From Kiritimatiellia bacterium (lineage in GTDB: Bacteria; Verrucomicrobiota; Kiritimatiellia; RFP12; UBA1067): DNA of 38,229 bases. The notes beneath the pieces were generated by a model. It ran no database searches and had not been told where the DNA came from. It saw only the letters and a list, made by a program, of their open reading frames with translations. The position numbers and the translations under genes were made by a program. The stretch lies in the NCBI GenBank assembly GCA_018399555.1, contig JAGYOL010000008.1:1-38229 (forward strand), read 5' to 3'. Shown piece after piece: positions 26,505 to 35,603 of the stretch (position 1 is the stretch's first letter; each line of letters opens with the position of its first letter).

Positions 26505-27593
26505 ATGAAAAAAGTATTGTATGTTCTTGAAGCGGTGGAGGGCGGCGCGTGGCGTCACCTGAGTGACCTGATCGACACAGTGCACGGCACTTCGTGTGAG
26601 TGCCATGCCGCTTTGTCGTTCAGTCGCTGTTCAGAGAACTCCGCCGCTGCGGTACGCGCCTTTCTGACGGAGCGGGGTGTAGCGCTGTATGAGCTGCCTA
26701 TGGATCGTTCAGCCTCCCCCGCAGATATCTGTGCCATCTTCTCGCTCAGACGGCTGATGCGCGAACTGGCTCCGGATATTGTGCATCTCCACAGTGCCAA
26801 AGCCGGTTTTCTGGGCCGCTTTGCGGCGGCGCCGCTGCGCCTGCCGGTTGTTTACACACCTCACTGCCTGCCCATCCTGATGACCACCAGCCGATTTACG
26901 ACTCTCTACCGTCTGCTTGAGCGACACGTTGTGCCTCATACATCGGCGATTATTGTGCTTTCGCACGAAGAGCAGCGCACCGCGCTGGAGTTGGGCTATG
27001 ACCACGGCACCATCCATTATGTCCCTAATGGGATTAGAAGTTGTAACCTGCCGCTGCCGGCAGTTTGTGAGAGTGAAAGCTTAAAGCTCGGCTTCTTCGG
27101 GCGCGCCGCGCCGCAGAAGGGACTCGACACCTTTGTGCGGCTTGTCAACGAGCTCAACCGGCGTGGAATCAGAAGTGCTGGCAGGGTTTTTGGTGTGCCG
27201 GGGGCTGAACCGGCCCTCGTGCACTCAGAGAGACGTTTTTTTGAATATGCGGGATGTTGCTCCCCGGATATGGTGATTTCCCGCATGCGTGAGTGCGATG
27301 TGATTGTCATACCCTCACGCTGGGAGGGATTGCCCTATGTGCTGCTTGAGGCCTTGGATGCCGGTGTGCCTGTCAGTGCCTACAAAGTGGGTGGTATCGG
27401 CGATGTTGCCGAACATGACGTGAGTGCCATGCTCGCGCCGCCCGGCGATTTTGAAGGTCTGTTAGAGAATACATCCGCTCTCAGAGATGCGGCCTTGCGC
27501 CGTAAAATCGCAAAATCTGCCCGCACAGCTGCTACGCCGTACACCTTGGAACGCATGATTGAAGCCACCCTTGATGTTTATCAAAACGTTTAA
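26505..27593 (+). CDS. Glycosyltransferase, GT4-type (GT-B fold)
   Basis: This 362-residue protein starts MKKVLYVLEAVEGGAWRHL; ATG 26505 is preferred to the GTG one codon earlier because of GAGG at 26496-26499. It has two Rossmann-like halves: an acceptor half with PDIVHLHSAKAGFLGR and VVYTPHCLP (to about 165), and a donor half beginning SLKLGFFGRAAPQKGLDT. The family E-x7-E motif is E274...E282 in EGLPYVLLEALDAG, preceded by DVIVIPSRW. These enzymes transfer a sugar from a nucleotide sugar to a glycan or lipid acceptor at the cytoplasmic side of the membrane, often for LPS or exopolysaccharide. Donor and acceptor cannot be told. It stands alone on this strand. Confidence 0.9.
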   Translation: MKKVLYVLEAVEGGAWRHLSDLIDTVHGTSCECHAALSFSRCSENSAAAVRAFLTERGVALYELPMDRSASPADICAIFSLRRLMRELAPDIVHLHSAKAGFLGRFAAAPLRLPVVYTPHCLPILMTTSRFTTLYRLLERHVVPHTSAIIVLSHEEQRTALELGYDHGTIHYVPNGIRSCNLPLPAVCESESLKLGFFGRAAPQKGLDTFVRLVNELNRRGIRSAGRVFGVPGAEPALVHSERRFFEYAGCCSPDMVISRMRECDVIVIPSRWEGLPYVLLEALDAGVPVSAYKVGGIGDVAEHDVSAMLAPPGDFEGLLENTSALRDAALRRKIAKSARTAATPYTLERMIEATLDVYQNV

Positions 27594-27658
27594 AAATAAA
27601 GACGGAATTGTCGCTGTAACTGGTTTCTTCAATGATCCGTGAATTGAAAATATTTTCA

Positions 27659-27671
27659 GCGGCTTTGCCGC
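27659..27671. terminator. Hairpin between the convergent glycosyltransferase and small-protein genes
   Basis: GCGGC-ttt-GCCGC, 66 nt beyond the glycosyltransferase stop, is followed by CGTTTCT on the plus strand and by TGAAAATATTTT on the minus strand. It could serve as a weak bidirectional terminator. Confidence 0.4.
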
Positions 27672-27689
27672 CGTTTCTAGCAGTCGGAT

Positions 27690-27707
27690 GGACTTTTTTA
27701 AAAGTCC
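27690..27707. terminator. Perfect palindrome just after the small-protein gene
   Basis: GGACTTTT-TT-AAAAGTCC, an 8-bp stem, lies 10 nt beyond the stop of the small basic protein gene on the minus strand. It probably ends that transcript or protects its 3' end. The T-rich part is inside the stem rather than after it. Confidence 0.45.
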
Positions 27708-27717
27708 TGCAAATTGC

Positions 27718-27924
27718 CTAGGCGGACACCATCTTCTCAACCTGCGCGGGTCTCATACAGAGCTTGCGGACATCTTCCGGCTGCATTCTTTCAACAGCTT
27801 CGGCGTCAAGCCCCAGCTTAACCAGACGTGCGCGTTGAACCCTCTGGCGACGAGCCTTCTCAGCTGGCGTTTTGATCGGGCGGGTACGCGGTTTCTTGTT
27901 AAATTTCCTAGCTTCTCTAGCCAT
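27718..27924 (-). CDS. Small very basic protein of unknown function, 68 residues
   Basis: The ORF starts at ATG 27924 behind a strong SD (GGAGG with about 5 nt spacing) and ends before a hairpin, so it is very likely real. The N-terminal half is highly basic and Pro-containing (MAREARKFNKKPRTRPIKTP, then a Lys/Arg-rich helix). The C-terminal half is a mixed-charge helix with LVKLGLDAEAVERM and DVRKLCMRP. There are 12 Arg and 8 Lys in all. This suggests an RNA-, ribosome- or DNA-associated protein. It does not resemble bS21, bTHX or HU as I know them. I believe similar short proteins occur in PVC bacteria but cannot confirm it. It is monocistronic, convergent with the glycosyltransferase. Confidence 0.75.
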   Translation of the reverse strand: MAREARKFNKKPRTRPIKTPAEKARRQRVQRARLVKLGLDAEAVERMQPEDVRKLCMRPAQVEKMVSA

Positions 27925-28230
27925 AAATCCTCCAGGTAATTGGCATCTCTCAAAAAAGTCGTATAATCATGCCGTATTTCAGCGAATATTGCAAGCCTGC
28001 TTTAAAAAAAATTGCGCTTGGGTTTGTAAATAATAATGCGGTGAGTAAATGGGATAAACTGGGGCAGAAAACTATCCCGCGTGAAGCGTTGTCAGTGAAA
28101 GCGGATTATCCGGGAGTTTTGACAGCGACGCGGGCGGTGAATGAGATTCCCTGTTATGGTGATCAGATCGCATTAACGTTAGCTGGCGAAGCAATTTTCA
28201 ATTTTGCTGCGCCGCAATCGGAAGTGAAGT
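27925..28230. other. Intergenic region between the small-protein gene and the GLUG gene
   Basis: About 306 bp. A possible minus-strand promoter for the small gene reads TTGCAA, 17 nt, CATGAT. A TATAAT lies at 27962-27967 on the plus strand, just before an ATG that opens a 100-codon ORF (27969-28271) with no recognisable product; I do not call it. A hairpin at 28185-28213 (GGCG and AGCAA paired with TTGCT and CGCC, one mismatch) lies 18 nt beyond the GLUG stop and may end that transcript. Confidence 0.4.
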
Positions 28231-31200
28231 TTACTGCAACTCTTCAAACACGGTCGCGCGCAGCCGCATGAAACCACTGGCTCCTAAGGGTATCGAGGCC
28301 CGCCACAACTTGTGATCTGCCGATTCGTCGAGTAGCTCCATTGTGATGTTGTCGGTTGACCAAGGCTGATCGAGTGTCGCAGACCAGATCGGTTGCAAGA
28401 TCACATTCTGATTGAGTTTTGACTCCATATATTCAATGGAAAACAGACTGGTGAGCGGGTCGAGTGACATTGTCATCATATCCTGCGTATTGTAAGCGGT
28501 TGTGGCCGACAGACCGCAGGCGTATTTGAGCAGGTTGGGTATGTTGTCGTCGGCGGGGGTGTCGTTCTGCTCTCTTTGGTGTACCAGTGCCCACTCCTTG
28601 GCAATCCAGCGCTCAAATGAATCTTCATTAAAGCAGTTGATCAGCTCTGGATAGCCATTCATATACCAGGTGTTGAAGAAGTCCCAGCCGACAGCGGTGA
28701 AGATGAAGGCATCCTGCATCTGAGCGGTGGTTTTGCCGGTGCCGCCAGCACTCGTGGTTGTGCCGCTGCTATCCACATCCCAGAAGGCGTTGATGATAGA
28801 CCCGGCGCTGTAACTTGAGGCGCACAGACCGTAAGCGGCCTCCCCGGTGGCGTAGCAATCCCTGATTTCGCCTCCTATGTGCTCGGCGCACAGTCCGGCG
28901 GCGAGTGTGGCATTCATCACAGCTCCGCGGGAGTATGAGTTGCGGATGGTGCTGGATTCAGCTCTACCGCAGATGCCTCCGGCGCAGTAGGCACCGTCGA
29001 GGCCGTTAACAGCACAATCGGTGAAGCAACCCTGCGCACTCGATTCAGATAACACTCCACAGATGCCGCCGACAAACTCGCCGCCCGATACTAATCCCAT
29101 AAAGCGACAGCGTTGCAGAGAACCATAATAAACAGTGCCGCAGATGCCGCCGACTTCGTAGCTGCCGTTGCCGACTATCATGCCGTTCGCATGACAGTCA
29201 ATGATGTTGCCGCCATCGCAGATTCCGCACAGCGCGCCTGTCGGGTTGCCCGCGGAAGAGTTGTTGGAGATGAAGCAGTTTTCCACGCCGAGGTTTTTCA
29301 CTGTGCCGCTCAATACTGCGAAAAGACCAAGCGGAGTATGACTGGTCAGGTTGTTTATCTCCATATTGGCGATGATATGATTGTTGCCATCAAAGTGTCC
29401 GCCAAACACTCTGTTGATCACTGATGACGAGAACGGGATTTCTGCCAGATCGATGTCGGCTGTGAGTTTATAGTATCCCATAATCAACAGTGGGTTTTCC
29501 GCGAACTCCGCGAACTCTTCGAGGTTGGCAATGATGAATGGATCATTCATTGTGCCTTTGCCTGAGAGAGTAGTGGGAACGGTGTATTCCGGTACTGAAG
29601 ATTCGGAACCGCTCTGCCAGCTCAGTCTGGGGCAGGAGTTTGCACTCATTGTCCATGTGTCGGCCCCACCGTCGAGCAGGGTGTTGCTGAAGTCAAAGCC
29701 GACGTAGCTTGACTGCTTCAGCATCTGTTGATTATCCAGTGGTGTTGCCGAACCGGGGAAACCGGCCCACTGATAGAGGTAGCAATCCAGAGTCAGGGCG
29801 TGTCCTCCTTCGCTTCCGGTGAAACCGCCGGTGCCGCTTTCAGAAAACAGCTGTGCCATTGTCATAAGTGGTTGTTGCGACTCATTGATGGTCACTCGGG
29901 TCGTCGAATAGCAGCGCCGGATCACGCCGCCGCTGTGTCCGGCGAAACCGCCGATTTTATAACCGAAGTCAACAATCACATGTCCGGCACTGTAACAGTC
30001 TTCAATCATGCTCTGGCCGCCTTCATGTTCAGGACCGAAGGTCTGTCCGACCAGACCGCCAACGCTCTGCGCTTCTCCCTCACCGAGAATCGTGCCCGAT
30101 GTGTAGCAACGTGAAATACGCCCCCGATTGGCTCCGACCAGACCGCCGACACCATCGGGCGTTTCAGTGATTATCAGATATGCGTTGACTCCGAGATCGT
30201 GAATGTGACCGAAGTTGAAAGCGAACAGTCCACAAAAAGGAATTAATAATTCTTCCGTTGACATACTGTAGACAAACATGTTGTCGATAACATGACCATT
30301 GCCGTCGAAGTTGCCGTAGAAGTTGAGGTTGACCGGCGATTCAATGAAGAATTCTCCCGAGAGATCCACATCAGTCGTCATACGGTAGTGGCCGAGTCGC
30401 AGGTCGCAGTTGTCACAAAACTCTTTAAAATCTCCGAGACCGGCGATGATGAAAGGATCAGCCGCAGTTCCGCTGCCGGCCAGAGTTGTTACGGGTGCGT
30501 AGTCAGGCACCGGTGTGCCGTTGCCACTCTGCCAGCTTAACCGGGGTGAGTAACCTTGAGTGATCGACCAGGTGTCGTCGGTTCCATCCTCGCTGGTGCC
30601 GCTGAAATCAAAGCCGTGGTAGCTTTGTTGCAGCAGCATTTCGTCGGTTGTCAGTGCTTCCGCATTCCAGACCGGACCGCCCCAGTAGTAGGTGTAGCAA
30701 TCCTGAATATCACTGTTGCCACCAGCCGAACCGACTAAGACGCCGAGCCCGTCCGTAAAACCGCTTGCATTGAGGTGTACGGTTGAATAGCAGCGTCGTA
30801 CATACGCGCCGCAGTGTCCGATCAGTCCGCCAGTGGAAAAGTTCATCATGCCGCATTGTACAGTACCGGTGGTGTAGCAATCTTCGATCACACTCTGCCC
30901 TTCGGCGTGGTCGGGACCGTAGCTTTGGCCGCAGATGCCCCCGACCTTACTCATGAATCCTTCATGGATTGCAGTGATTGCTCCGGCTGTGTAGCAACGT
31001 TGAATGCGTCCGTAGTTTTTGCCGCAGAGAGCACCGACATACTCGGTGGCGTTGCTGATGCAGTAATTTTCTAGGCCGAGATTCTCGATGATACCGTAGT
31101 TTGAGCTGAATAATCCCAGACCGCTACCGCCCTCGATGCCGTCAATTTGCATGTTATGGATGATGTGACCGTTGCCGTCAAAACAGCCGTAAAAATCATT

Positions 31201-34200
31201 GGGGATCAATGCCTGATCAAAAATAATTTCCGACAGATCAAGATCGTTCATCAGCTTGTAGTTGACATCGCTGAACCAGCCATCTTCATCCGAGCCGACT
31301 TTTGCCAGATCTTCCGCAGTATAAATCCCATAGTAATATGAGATTTCAGCGGTTAGGCTGAAAGCGTTGCCTACGGCGTTGGAGACCAGCACCCAGCACT
31401 CGATATTGTTGGTGACGGATGTAACAGTAAAGGTCGCGCCGGTTGCATCCGTCAGCGGCATGGTCGTGTCGCCGCGCTCTCCCTCAAACCATTGGTAGAA
31501 GAGCGTAGCATCGCCCTGCGCAACCACAGTAACTGCGGCTGGAGCGCTATAAGCCACAGAAACACTCTGTGGCTGAGTGGTGATGAGAATGGCGTACTCC
31601 GCGAGACTTTGTCCATTCAGATATGGTGTCAGGCCGGAGGTTATCTGCCAGATATCATTGGTGCCGTCGTTGGGGGTCCCGGTGAAATCAAAGCCGCTGT
31701 AACTGGTCTGTTCGAACATCGCTTCAGGGGTAAGCGGTTGAGCGGCTCTATTGATTTGGCCGACGTCACTGCAATAGCAATCCCGTGTGATTGCATTGCC
31801 GTCTTCGCGTCCGATCAGGTTGCCCAGATCGTAACCCCATGGTCCGGTGAGTTCGATTGTGGAGTAGCAGCGGCGCACCAGGGCACCGCTGTGGCCGATC
31901 AAGCCGCCGATCCGATTATTGCTATCGCCATATATGATTGTGCCGGAGGTGTAGCAGTCTTCAATCAGGCTCTGCCCGTAGGGGTGTTCAGTACCATAAC
32001 TCTGGGCGCAGAGCGCACCGATAACCGAGTTGTTGGGGCTGTCGCAGTAAAGCTCTCCCTTTGTATAGCAGCGTCGGATTATGCCGTAATTATCAGCACA
32101 TAATGCGGCTGTGTTAAAAACTGCGTTGGTGATAAGGAAATCGACAATGCCCAAGTTTTCGATTACCCCGTAATTCTCCCGGAAGAGCGAGATATAGGGG
32201 TTGTTCATACAGTCGATGTTAAGGTTTAGCAACTGCTTCATGCCGCCGTTGAAGGTGCCGTAGAAACCGCGCTGAACGACTGTATCTGTGTAGTTAGTAT
32301 CGGAGATATCTATATCCGCTGTCATCAGATAGTGGCCGATGTAAAGCACATCATTGTTGCAGAACTCCTCAAAATCAGCGCGGTCGGCAATGATAAAGGG
32401 ATCGCCGGGCAGACCCTCGCCGCTCAGTGTTGTTTCAGGTTTGTATGAGGGTGGAGCGATGCCTGGGATGCCCTGCCAGCTTAAAACAGGAGTATTCCCG
32501 GCGAAGATTGTCCATGTCTCCTCCGCACCATCGCCGGGCACACCGGCGAAATCGAAGCCAGCATAGCTCTCGCGCAGGATCATTTCAGCAGTTGAGAGAG
32601 GTGTTGCTGACCCTGAAACTTCCGCCCAGTAGCAGTAGGAGCTCTCTGTCAGTGAATTTTCGCCTTCATTGCCGATTAATGCTCCGATCTCTTCTGATCG
32701 TTCTGAGCGGTCAATGCGCGCTGTCGAATAGCAGCGACGAATGATTGAGCCGCTGTGACCGATCAATCCGCCGACAGTTTCGGATGAGGTGCCACAGAAG
32801 ATGTTTCCGGTGGTGTAGCAGTCCTCTATAACGCTCTGTCCAGCGGCGTGATCGGGATCGTAACTCTTGCCGCATAAACCGCCGATTGTATAGCTGTTGT
32901 CGTTGCAGAAGATATTGCCACCGGCATAGCAGCGTCTGATAGTTCCGTAGTTTTCGGCACAGATGGCACCGGTTCGATAGACGATATTGGTGATGTGAAA
33001 CGCGGTTAAGCCGAGGTTTTCGATTACTCCATAATTTTCGACGAAAAGTCCGGAAAAGGCTTCCGAACCGTCACCGATGATTCGCATGTTGGCGATAGAG
33101 TGTCCGTTACCGTTAAAATGACCAAAAAATACGCGGTCGACCGCCGCGGGAAAGAGGTTTGTATCTGCCAGATCAATATCGGCTGTCATCAAATAGTGAC
33201 CTTGTATCAGAGAGGCATTGCCGCAGAACTCATCAAAATCGGTGCGGTTGGCAATGACAAAGGGATTGCCGGGCAGACCCTCACCGTTCAACGTTGTTTC
33301 AGGGCTGTATGAGGGCGGTGCCATGCCGGGCGCGTTCTGCCAGCTTAAAATGGGAGTGTGGCCGGCGTATATAGTCCAGATATCCTCCGTACCGTCGCCG
33401 GGTACACCGACAAAGTCAAATCCGTTGTAATTACTGCGTGCGCTCATTTCTGAGGTCGGCAGCGGATGGGCGGATCCGGGAAAACCAGCCCAGTAGTAGC
33501 AGTAGCAGTGTTCGGTAAAGGAGTTGCCGCCCTCGCTGCCGATCACGGCGGCCGTAGCTTCACAGCTCCCCCGCCAATTCAGGCGCATTGTGGAGTAACA
33601 GCGGCGTACGGTTGCGCCGCTATGTCCGATCAAACCGCCGATTTTGACTTTGTCGCAATTATCGTCGTAGTGCAGCTCACCTGACGTGTGGCAGTCCTCA
33701 ATCAGGCTCTGTCCATCGGCATGATCGGGTCCGTAACTCTGACCGACCAATCCACCGATGGTATAGCCATATGCTCCGCCGAATATTTTGCCGGCAGCAT
33801 AACAGCGTCGGATAACGCCGAAGTTTTCCACGCAGAGTGAACCGACATACTCCAGGGCGTTGGTGATGTGGAATGCCTCAAGACCGAGGTTTTCGATTAC
33901 TCCGTAATTAGCCGCGAAGAGTCCGAGATAGGAGCCGGATGATAACGCGCCGTCGATATTCATCCCGACAATCAGATGGCCGTTGCCATTGAAAATGCCA
34001 TCAAAATTATCCTGGATTACCGCGCTGTTGAAGTTGGTGGATGATAAGTCGAGATCGTTCATCAGCATGTAACCGTCGTTCGAGTTCCAGTTATCCTCTT
34101 CGCTGCCGATTTTTAAGAGATCGTTCATTGTATATATACGATGCAGCAGCAGGACTTTGATTGTACTGCTCTGCGCAGTGCCGTAAGCGTTGGATATCTG

Positions 34201-35421
34201 CACCCAGTATGTTGAACTGGCCATAACCGGCGGGGTGATCAGCGTGCTTTCAGTGGCACCGGGTATCGGCGAGGATGTATCGCCGCTTTCACCATGAAAC
34301 CATTGGTATGCGAGGGGAGCAATGCTTTCGGTTGTAACTCCGAGCACGGTTGAACTGTTGAATTCCACCAGTTGATCCCCAGACTGTGACACAATGCAGG
34401 GGGACATCGGAACAGGCGGAGCGGACTGGGTTTGCCAGCTTAAAGCTGGACATAAACCGGCACCGGGAGTCTGCTTCCAGACCTCCTGATTGCCATCTTC
34501 CGGTATGCCTTCAAAATCAAAACCGCTGAAATTCTGCGGCAGCTGCATCGCCTCATAAGAGAGCGGCTGCGCACCACCGTAGGTTTGCGCTCCGAGATAG
34601 CAGTAGCAGTTTTCGGTAATCGCATTGCCACCCTGCCGTCCGAGCAGTGTGCCCATGCCATAATAGTCGTCTTCGATGTCCAGCAAGCGGATGCCGATAT
34701 CTTCGGCCCATTCAATTTCGATTTCCGTGGTTGAATAACAGCGGCGCACCAGGGCACCGCTATGGCCGATCAGACCGCCGACCAGGTCAAAATTGGCCAG
34801 TGTGATCTGGCCGGAGCTGTAGCAGTCTTCGACAATGCTTTGACCGTAGGGGTGTTCAGGACCGTAGCTTTGTCCGCATAACCCGCCTACCCGATAACCA
34901 TAAATTTCCTGATTCAGGCTTGTTATTCTGCCATCCGCATAACAGCGGCGGATCATACCGTAGTTGTGTGCGCAGATTCCGCCGACAACATCACCGGCGT
35001 TCATGATGACATAATCATCCAGCCCCAGGTTTTCGATCACTCCGGTATTGATAACAAACAGTCCACTGCCGGGAACATCTTCTGTTTCGGACTCGATGAA
35101 CAACGACTCAGGGGCGAACTCTGAGCCATAACCTTCAATAATCATGTTGCGGATGATATGCCCGTTACCGTTGAAAACTCCTGAAAAGGGCACCTTTATT
35201 ACCGTCCGCTCAAAATAATAACCGCTGCAATCCAGATCATTCATCAGAATATAGGTATCTTCAGCATGCCAGCCGTCAAGACCGCTGCCGATTTGCAACA
35301 ACTCTTCCACACTGTATATTTCGTGTGTTTCCGTTTGCGCAATTTCACCGCGCAAACCGCAGACATACGTCGCAAATAATAACACTGCCAACCAGGCACA
35401 AACCGATTTTGATGTTTTCAT
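28231..35421 (-). CDS. Giant secreted GLUG-repeat protein with two Ig-like domains
   Basis: The product is 2,396 residues. ATG 35421 follows GGGAG and opens a Sec signal peptide (MKTSKSVCAWLAVLLFATY). Seven modules of about 270-300 residues follow, each with LMNDLD or LMTADIDL, FNGNGHxIxNM, YGVIENLGL, RRCYxxG, GGLIGHSG and a closing GFDFxGxPxDG...LSWQ. The last module has the canonical GLUG ending (DVDSSGTTTSAGGTGKTT). Ig-like domains stand at about 336-427 and 1278-1364. The final 130 residues (NIPNLLKYACGLS..., SGFMRLRAT) are a module common at the end of secreted verrucomicrobial proteins. GLUG repeats form beta-solenoid-like surfaces in adhesins and some IgA-protease proteins; no protease motif is present here. 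Probable role: cell-surface or extracellular adhesion. The secretion route beyond Sec is unknown. Confidence 0.88.
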   Translation of the reverse strand: MKTSKSVCAWLAVLLFATYVCGLRGEIAQTETHEIYSVEELLQIGSGLDGWHAEDTYILMNDLDCSGYYFERTVIKVPFSGVFNGNGHIIRNMIIEGYGSEFAPESLFIESETEDVPGSGLFVINTGVIENLGLDDYVIMNAGDVVGGICAHNYGMIRRCYADGRITSLNQEIYGYRVGGLCGQSYGPEHPYGQSIVEDCYSSGQITLANFDLVGGLIGHSGALVRRCYSTTEIEIEWAEDIGIRLLDIEDDYYGMGTLLGRQGGNAITENCYCYLGAQTYGGAQPLSYEAMQLPQNFSGFDFEGIPEDGNQEVWKQTPGAGLCPALSWQTQSAPPVPMSPCIVSQSGDQLVEFNSSTVLGVTTESIAPLAYQWFHGESGDTSSPIPGATESTLITPPVMASSTYWVQISNAYGTAQSSTIKVLLLHRIYTMNDLLKIGSEEDNWNSNDGYMLMNDLDLSSTNFNSAVIQDNFDGIFNGNGHLIVGMNIDGALSSGSYLGLFAANYGVIENLGLEAFHITNALEYVGSLCVENFGVIRRCYAAGKIFGGAYGYTIGGLVGQSYGPDHADGQSLIEDCHTSGELHYDDNCDKVKIGGLIGHSGATVRRCYSTMRLNWRGSCEATAAVIGSEGGNSFTEHCYCYYWAGFPGSAHPLPTSEMSARSNYNGFDFVGVPGDGTEDIWTIYAGHTPILSWQNAPGMAPPSYSPETTLNGEGLPGNPFVIANRTDFDEFCGNASLIQGHYLMTADIDLADTNLFPAAVDRVFFGHFNGNGHSIANMRIIGDGSEAFSGLFVENYGVIENLGLTAFHITNIVYRTGAICAENYGTIRRCYAGGNIFCNDNSYTIGGLCGKSYDPDHAAGQSVIEDCYTTGNIFCGTSSETVGGLIGHSGSIIRRCYSTARIDRSERSEEIGALIGNEGENSLTESSYCYWAEVSGSATPLSTAEMILRESYAGFDFAGVPGDGAEETWTIFAGNTPVLSWQGIPGIAPPSYKPETTLSGEGLPGDPFIIADRADFEEFCNNDVLYIGHYLMTADIDISDTNYTDTVVQRGFYGTFNGGMKQLLNLNIDCMNNPYISLFRENYGVIENLGIVDFLITNAVFNTAALCADNYGIIRRCYTKGELYCDSPNNSVIGALCAQSYGTEHPYGQSLIEDCYTSGTIIYGDSNNRIGGLIGHSGALVRRCYSTIELTGPWGYDLGNLIGREDGNAITRDCYCSDVGQINRAAQPLTPEAMFEQTSYSGFDFTGTPNDGTNDIWQITSGLTPYLNGQSLAEYAILITTQPQSVSVAYSAPAAVTVVAQGDATLFYQWFEGERGDTTMPLTDATGATFTVTSVTNNIECWVLVSNAVGNAFSLTAEISYYYGIYTAEDLAKVGSDEDGWFSDVNYKLMNDLDLSEIIFDQALIPNDFYGCFDGNGHIIHNMQIDGIEGGSGLGLFSSNYGIIENLGLENYCISNATEYVGALCGKNYGRIQRCYTAGAITAIHEGFMSKVGGICGQSYGPDHAEGQSVIEDCYTTGTVQCGMMNFSTGGLIGHCGAYVRRCYSTVHLNASGFTDGLGVLVGSAGGNSDIQDCYTYYWGGPVWNAEALTTDEMLLQQSYHGFDFSGTSEDGTDDTWSITQGYSPRLSWQSGNGTPVPDYAPVTTLAGSGTAADPFIIAGLGDFKEFCDNCDLRLGHYRMTTDVDLSGEFFIESPVNLNFYGNFDGNGHVIDNMFVYSMSTEELLIPFCGLFAFNFGHIHDLGVNAYLIITETPDGVGGLVGANRGRISRCYTSGTILGEGEAQSVGGLVGQTFGPEHEGGQSMIEDCYSAGHVIVDFGYKIGGFAGHSGGVIRRCYSTTRVTINESQQPLMTMAQLFSESGTGGFTGSEGGHALTLDCYLYQWAGFPGSATPLDNQQMLKQSSYVGFDFSNTLLDGGADTWTMSANSCPRLSWQSGSESSVPEYTVPTTLSGKGTMNDPFIIANLEEFAEFAENPLLIMGYYKLTADIDLAEIPFSSSVINRVFGGHFDGNNHIIANMEINNLTSHTPLGLFAVLSGTVKNLGVENCFISNNSSAGNPTGALCGICDGGNIIDCHANGMIVGNGSYEVGGICGTVYYGSLQRCRFMGLVSGGEFVGGICGVLSESSAQGCFTDCAVNGLDGAYCAGGICGRAESSTIRNSYSRGAVMNATLAAGLCAEHIGGEIRDCYATGEAAYGLCASSYSAGSIINAFWDVDSSGTTTSAGGTGKTTAQMQDAFIFTAVGWDFFNTWYMNGYPELINCFNEDSFERWIAKEWALVHQREQNDTPADDNIPNLLKYACGLSATTAYNTQDMMTMSLDPLTSLFSIEYMESKLNQNVILQPIWSATLDQPWSTDNITMELLDESADHKLWRASIPLGASGFMRLRATVFEELQ
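28660..35310 (-). repeat. Seven tandem modules (about 0.86-1.2 kb each) inside the GLUG gene
   Basis: The DNA encoding the LMNDLD/LMTADID motif recurs near 35240, 34060, 33185, 32325, 31250, 30375 and 29465. Spacings are about 860-915 bp, or 1,075-1,180 bp where an Ig-like domain is inserted. Modules 1, 2 and 5 start with an IYxxxxLxKIGS-type segment; modules 3, 4, 6 and 7 start with a DFxEFC-type segment after a TTLxGxGxxxDPFIIA linker. Boundaries are approximate. Confidence 0.8.
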
Positions 35422-35482
35422 TTCCACTCCCGTTTTTACAAAAGCAACAGTCCATTATGTTACTATTGATTGAACAGGGCTT

Positions 35483-35512
35483 ATTTTAATCTAAACATTT
35501 AGGGAAGGGCAA
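35483..35512 (-). promoter_or_regulatory. Candidate promoter of the GLUG gene, with a palindrome in the spacer
   Basis: On the minus strand TTGCCC, 18 nt and TAAAAT. The spacer contains CTAAATGTTTAG (35491-35502), a 5-bp-arm palindrome that could be an operator. The leader would be about 55 nt. Confidence 0.35.
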
Positions 35513-35535
35513 CAAAAAAAGCGTGCTTATGAGAC

Positions 35536-35568
35536 AAAAAAAACGTTCCCCGCACTGGTGGAGGAACG
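35536..35568 (-). terminator. Intrinsic terminator of the catalase gene
   Basis: On the minus strand CGTTCC pairs with GGAACG across a 13-nt loop, followed directly by eight T residues, 36 nt after the catalase stop. The plus strand also has CTTTTTC after the stem. Confidence 0.8.
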
Positions 35569-35603
35569 CTTTTTCTATTTACCGAATCACGCGAACTGTT
35601 TGT

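Noticed and set aside
27969-28271. 100-codon plus-strand ORF between the small-protein gene and the GLUG gene
   Set aside because: It has no SD, no recognised family, and its end overlaps the GLUG coding sequence antisense; the TATAAT near its start is not enough to call a gene.
28660-35310. CRISPR-like periodicity in the 28-35 kb region
   Set aside because: The periodicity is about 0.9 kb and coding; it comes from protein modules, not from short direct repeats with spacers.
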